Assembly (NCBI RefSeq): GCF_964204645.1
Contig: NC_134034.1
Span: forward strand, 6,999,414 to 7,063,413
DNA from: Tubulanus polymorphus
Lineage: Eukaryota; Nemertea; Palaeonemertea; Tubulaniformes; Tubulanidae
Length of the DNA: 64,000 nucleotides
Direction: 5' to 3'
The position numbers were made by a program, and so were the translations under genes. This document shows, piece by piece, positions 62,336-64,000 of this stretch (position 1 is its first letter; each line of letters begins with the position of its first letter). The notes below the pieces were generated by a model. It had not been told where the DNA came from. It did no database searches and saw only the letters and a list, made by a program, of their open reading frames with translations.

Positions 62336-62915
62336 TTCGTGCCATTTAGTTTTGGGTTCCGTGTTGGGATTTCCCTTAATGGGCCTTCCCAATTACATCA
62401 GAAGCGCCAAAATTTCCGGAATTTCCTGTAGGCCTATATCCCACAAACAGCCAATCAAATTCATTGTAGCTCAGGTAACAAGGTCAACTCAGATAAATAG
62501 AAGCGAAAAAATTTAGGGGGTTTATAAAGTAAGGGCCTGTAGGTCGAAAAGTTAACCGAGATGAGTCGCACAAAAAACGGCAACACTTCCAGGAAGGATC
62601 GAACTATATATTTCAATTCCAAGTATGAAAATTGGCATAGGCCTATGTAGAAAAGTGTCATTACTTGGGCTAAAAAGCAGGGTTTTTACGTTTTTTCAAG
62701 AATAAGTCCCCTAAAAATGACTCGATCACAATGGAATTTTTGGGGGCTTGAGGACTCATTAAGCCAAACCATGACTCCAAAAATCAACACTATTGGCTCA
62801 ATAGCCAATGTTTGTGCCTTGTTGACACACCAGTACTCTATTAATTTTCAATGAAAACTGCTTCACCAGACCGTTTGCATAGACAAACCTACGGTTCGCC
62901 AAAATTTTAGTTTTC
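62336..62915 (+). repeat. Dispersed repeat of 0.5 kb, second copy
   Basis: Direct copy of 51,950-52,470 with an extra segment near 62,516-62,545 and small indels. It ends at the same 'CAGACCGTTTGCATAG' word. Confidence 0.85.
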
Positions 62916-64000
62916 TAGTCATAACCATAGAAACCAAATTATAACAATCTATAGGCCTAATAGATATTCCTAAACTTAAGGCAAACATAAAATATCAATA
63001 ACGAGTCATTCTTTACCCTATAATACAGGGCTGCCAAACTTTCAAAATTCCATTTAGTGATGAATGGCAGATTAATTTGGAATGTTGAAGGTTTCAATAG
63101 GAATATATCGAAACCGAAGAAATTGTGACTTTTCCAAGTAGGAATATTTTGCTTTCAATTAGGAATAACTTTCACTTGTAATATATGAAAGCTGGATATG
63201 AAAATATGGAATTATCTATTAGCAAAATAAAAAATCAGCAAATTCTACAATATGTATTTTTTCTTTATTATTTTATGAAAGATAAAAATCAACTGTGTTT
63301 ATCAAAAATATACAATAGACTAAAAAATAAGAACATAATACTGGCATAAATTGTCAAACGAATTACATAACACTACACAGCTGTCATGCGAATATATCAA
63401 TTTCCAGCATCAATTCCACGATACTGTCCCAGAGAGATTCCATGTACTGAACTGAAAGATACAAACAGTAAAAAGTCTCTAAATCTACATGCAACTCGAT
63501 GGTGCTGCCATCTGCCAAATATGCGAACTAAAAGTTTACTTTGAGATGCACTGCTCAAAAGCATCTTAAATTATCTTTTTAAATCAAACTAATACAAGAG
63601 TGACAACATTAAGGTTCAAACTAACAAAGCAATTGCTTACCAAAACATTTCAACCACAAATAACGAGTCCACACGTTGAAATCTAACCCGGATCTTCGAA
63701 TGCTCATCCCGCTGCGAAAACGAGCTAATTACCGCAGTAAACCGATTCTTCTCCGAAACGATGCGGAGCAATTTGACAATAACAATCACATTTTGCCACA
63801 TGTCATATTTTCACAAGAATGATTTAAAACAACGTATTTTAAAACGAATGAACTTTATTTTGATTCTTGTAACAAATTAAGAAGCTGCTCTCCTACTACG
63901 AAATAATTGTGCGCCATGCGTAGATAAAATCAATAACACAGCTACTCTCATACACACACACACACGCGCTAGTAAGCGCTGTTTATCGCCTGACCTACGT
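62916..64000. other. Host DNA to the window edge
   Basis: No gene recognised. A short CA microsatellite lies at about 63,952-63,966. An upstream cytochrome c exon could lie here or beyond, but I cannot point to it. Confidence 0.45.

Overview
The window is animal (invertebrate metazoan) genomic DNA. The evidence is a host cytochrome c gene with spliceosomal introns, non-LTR retrotransposon tails, a hAT-like gene with GT-AG introns, and many dispersed and tandem repeats. Species cannot be named from sequence alone; a marine invertebrate is plausible. Into this background several related copies of a Polinton/Maverick- or adintovirus-like double-stranded DNA virus are inserted. They are very AT-rich compared with the flanks and share one gene set.

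Layout. 1-9.5 kb is host repeat DNA: a low-content stretch, a simple-repeat/hairpin block, a reverse transcriptase relic, a 155-bp tandem repeat and a 31-bp satellite of over 4.5 kb. About 9,542-10,090 is one arm of a 0.54-kb inverted repeat whose partner lies at 46,768-47,309. Copy E1 (about 10,203-20,200, plus strand) is a decayed element whose capsid gene is split by a hAT-like pseudogene. Copy E2 (about 20,227-23,718) is a deletion derivative facing the other way. 23.7-27.3 kb is host repeats including a LINE-like tail. Copy E3 (about 27.3-45.1 kb) is the best preserved, about 17.8 kb. 45.1-48.5 kb is host repeats. The cytochrome c coding exons are at 48,558-48,703 and 59,177-59,360 (minus strand), and the intron of about 10.5 kb between them holds copy E4 (about 49,769-54,743, badly broken) plus more repeats. 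59.4-64 kb is host repeats.

E3 gene logic. Rightward genes: HNH endonuclease, a C-terminally membrane-anchored protein (frame broken), retrovirus-type integrase with a chromodomain, and FtsK/HerA-type packaging ATPase. An AT-rich palindromic intergenic region follows. Leftward genes: zinc-finger protein, double jelly-roll major capsid protein, a large structural-type pair split by one in-frame TGA, a conserved Polinton-type protein of 433 aa, three small membrane proteins, a 113-aa protein, a putative penton (minor capsid), a small OB-like protein, and a 1354-aa protein-primed-type DNA polymerase B at the right edge. Together these supply replication, integration, DNA packaging and an icosahedral capsid. 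I could not recognise the adenain-type protease usual in this group.

Most unusual points: 13 of 15 E3 genes start inside a TAAATG motif, often preceded by a T-run, resembling poxvirus late promoters, while the polymerase gene instead has a TATA/E-box/CCAAT-array promoter of RNA polymerase II type; the right terminus is a near-perfect 206-bp palindrome; and E2 looks like a replication-module/capsid deletion mutant made by a single junction.
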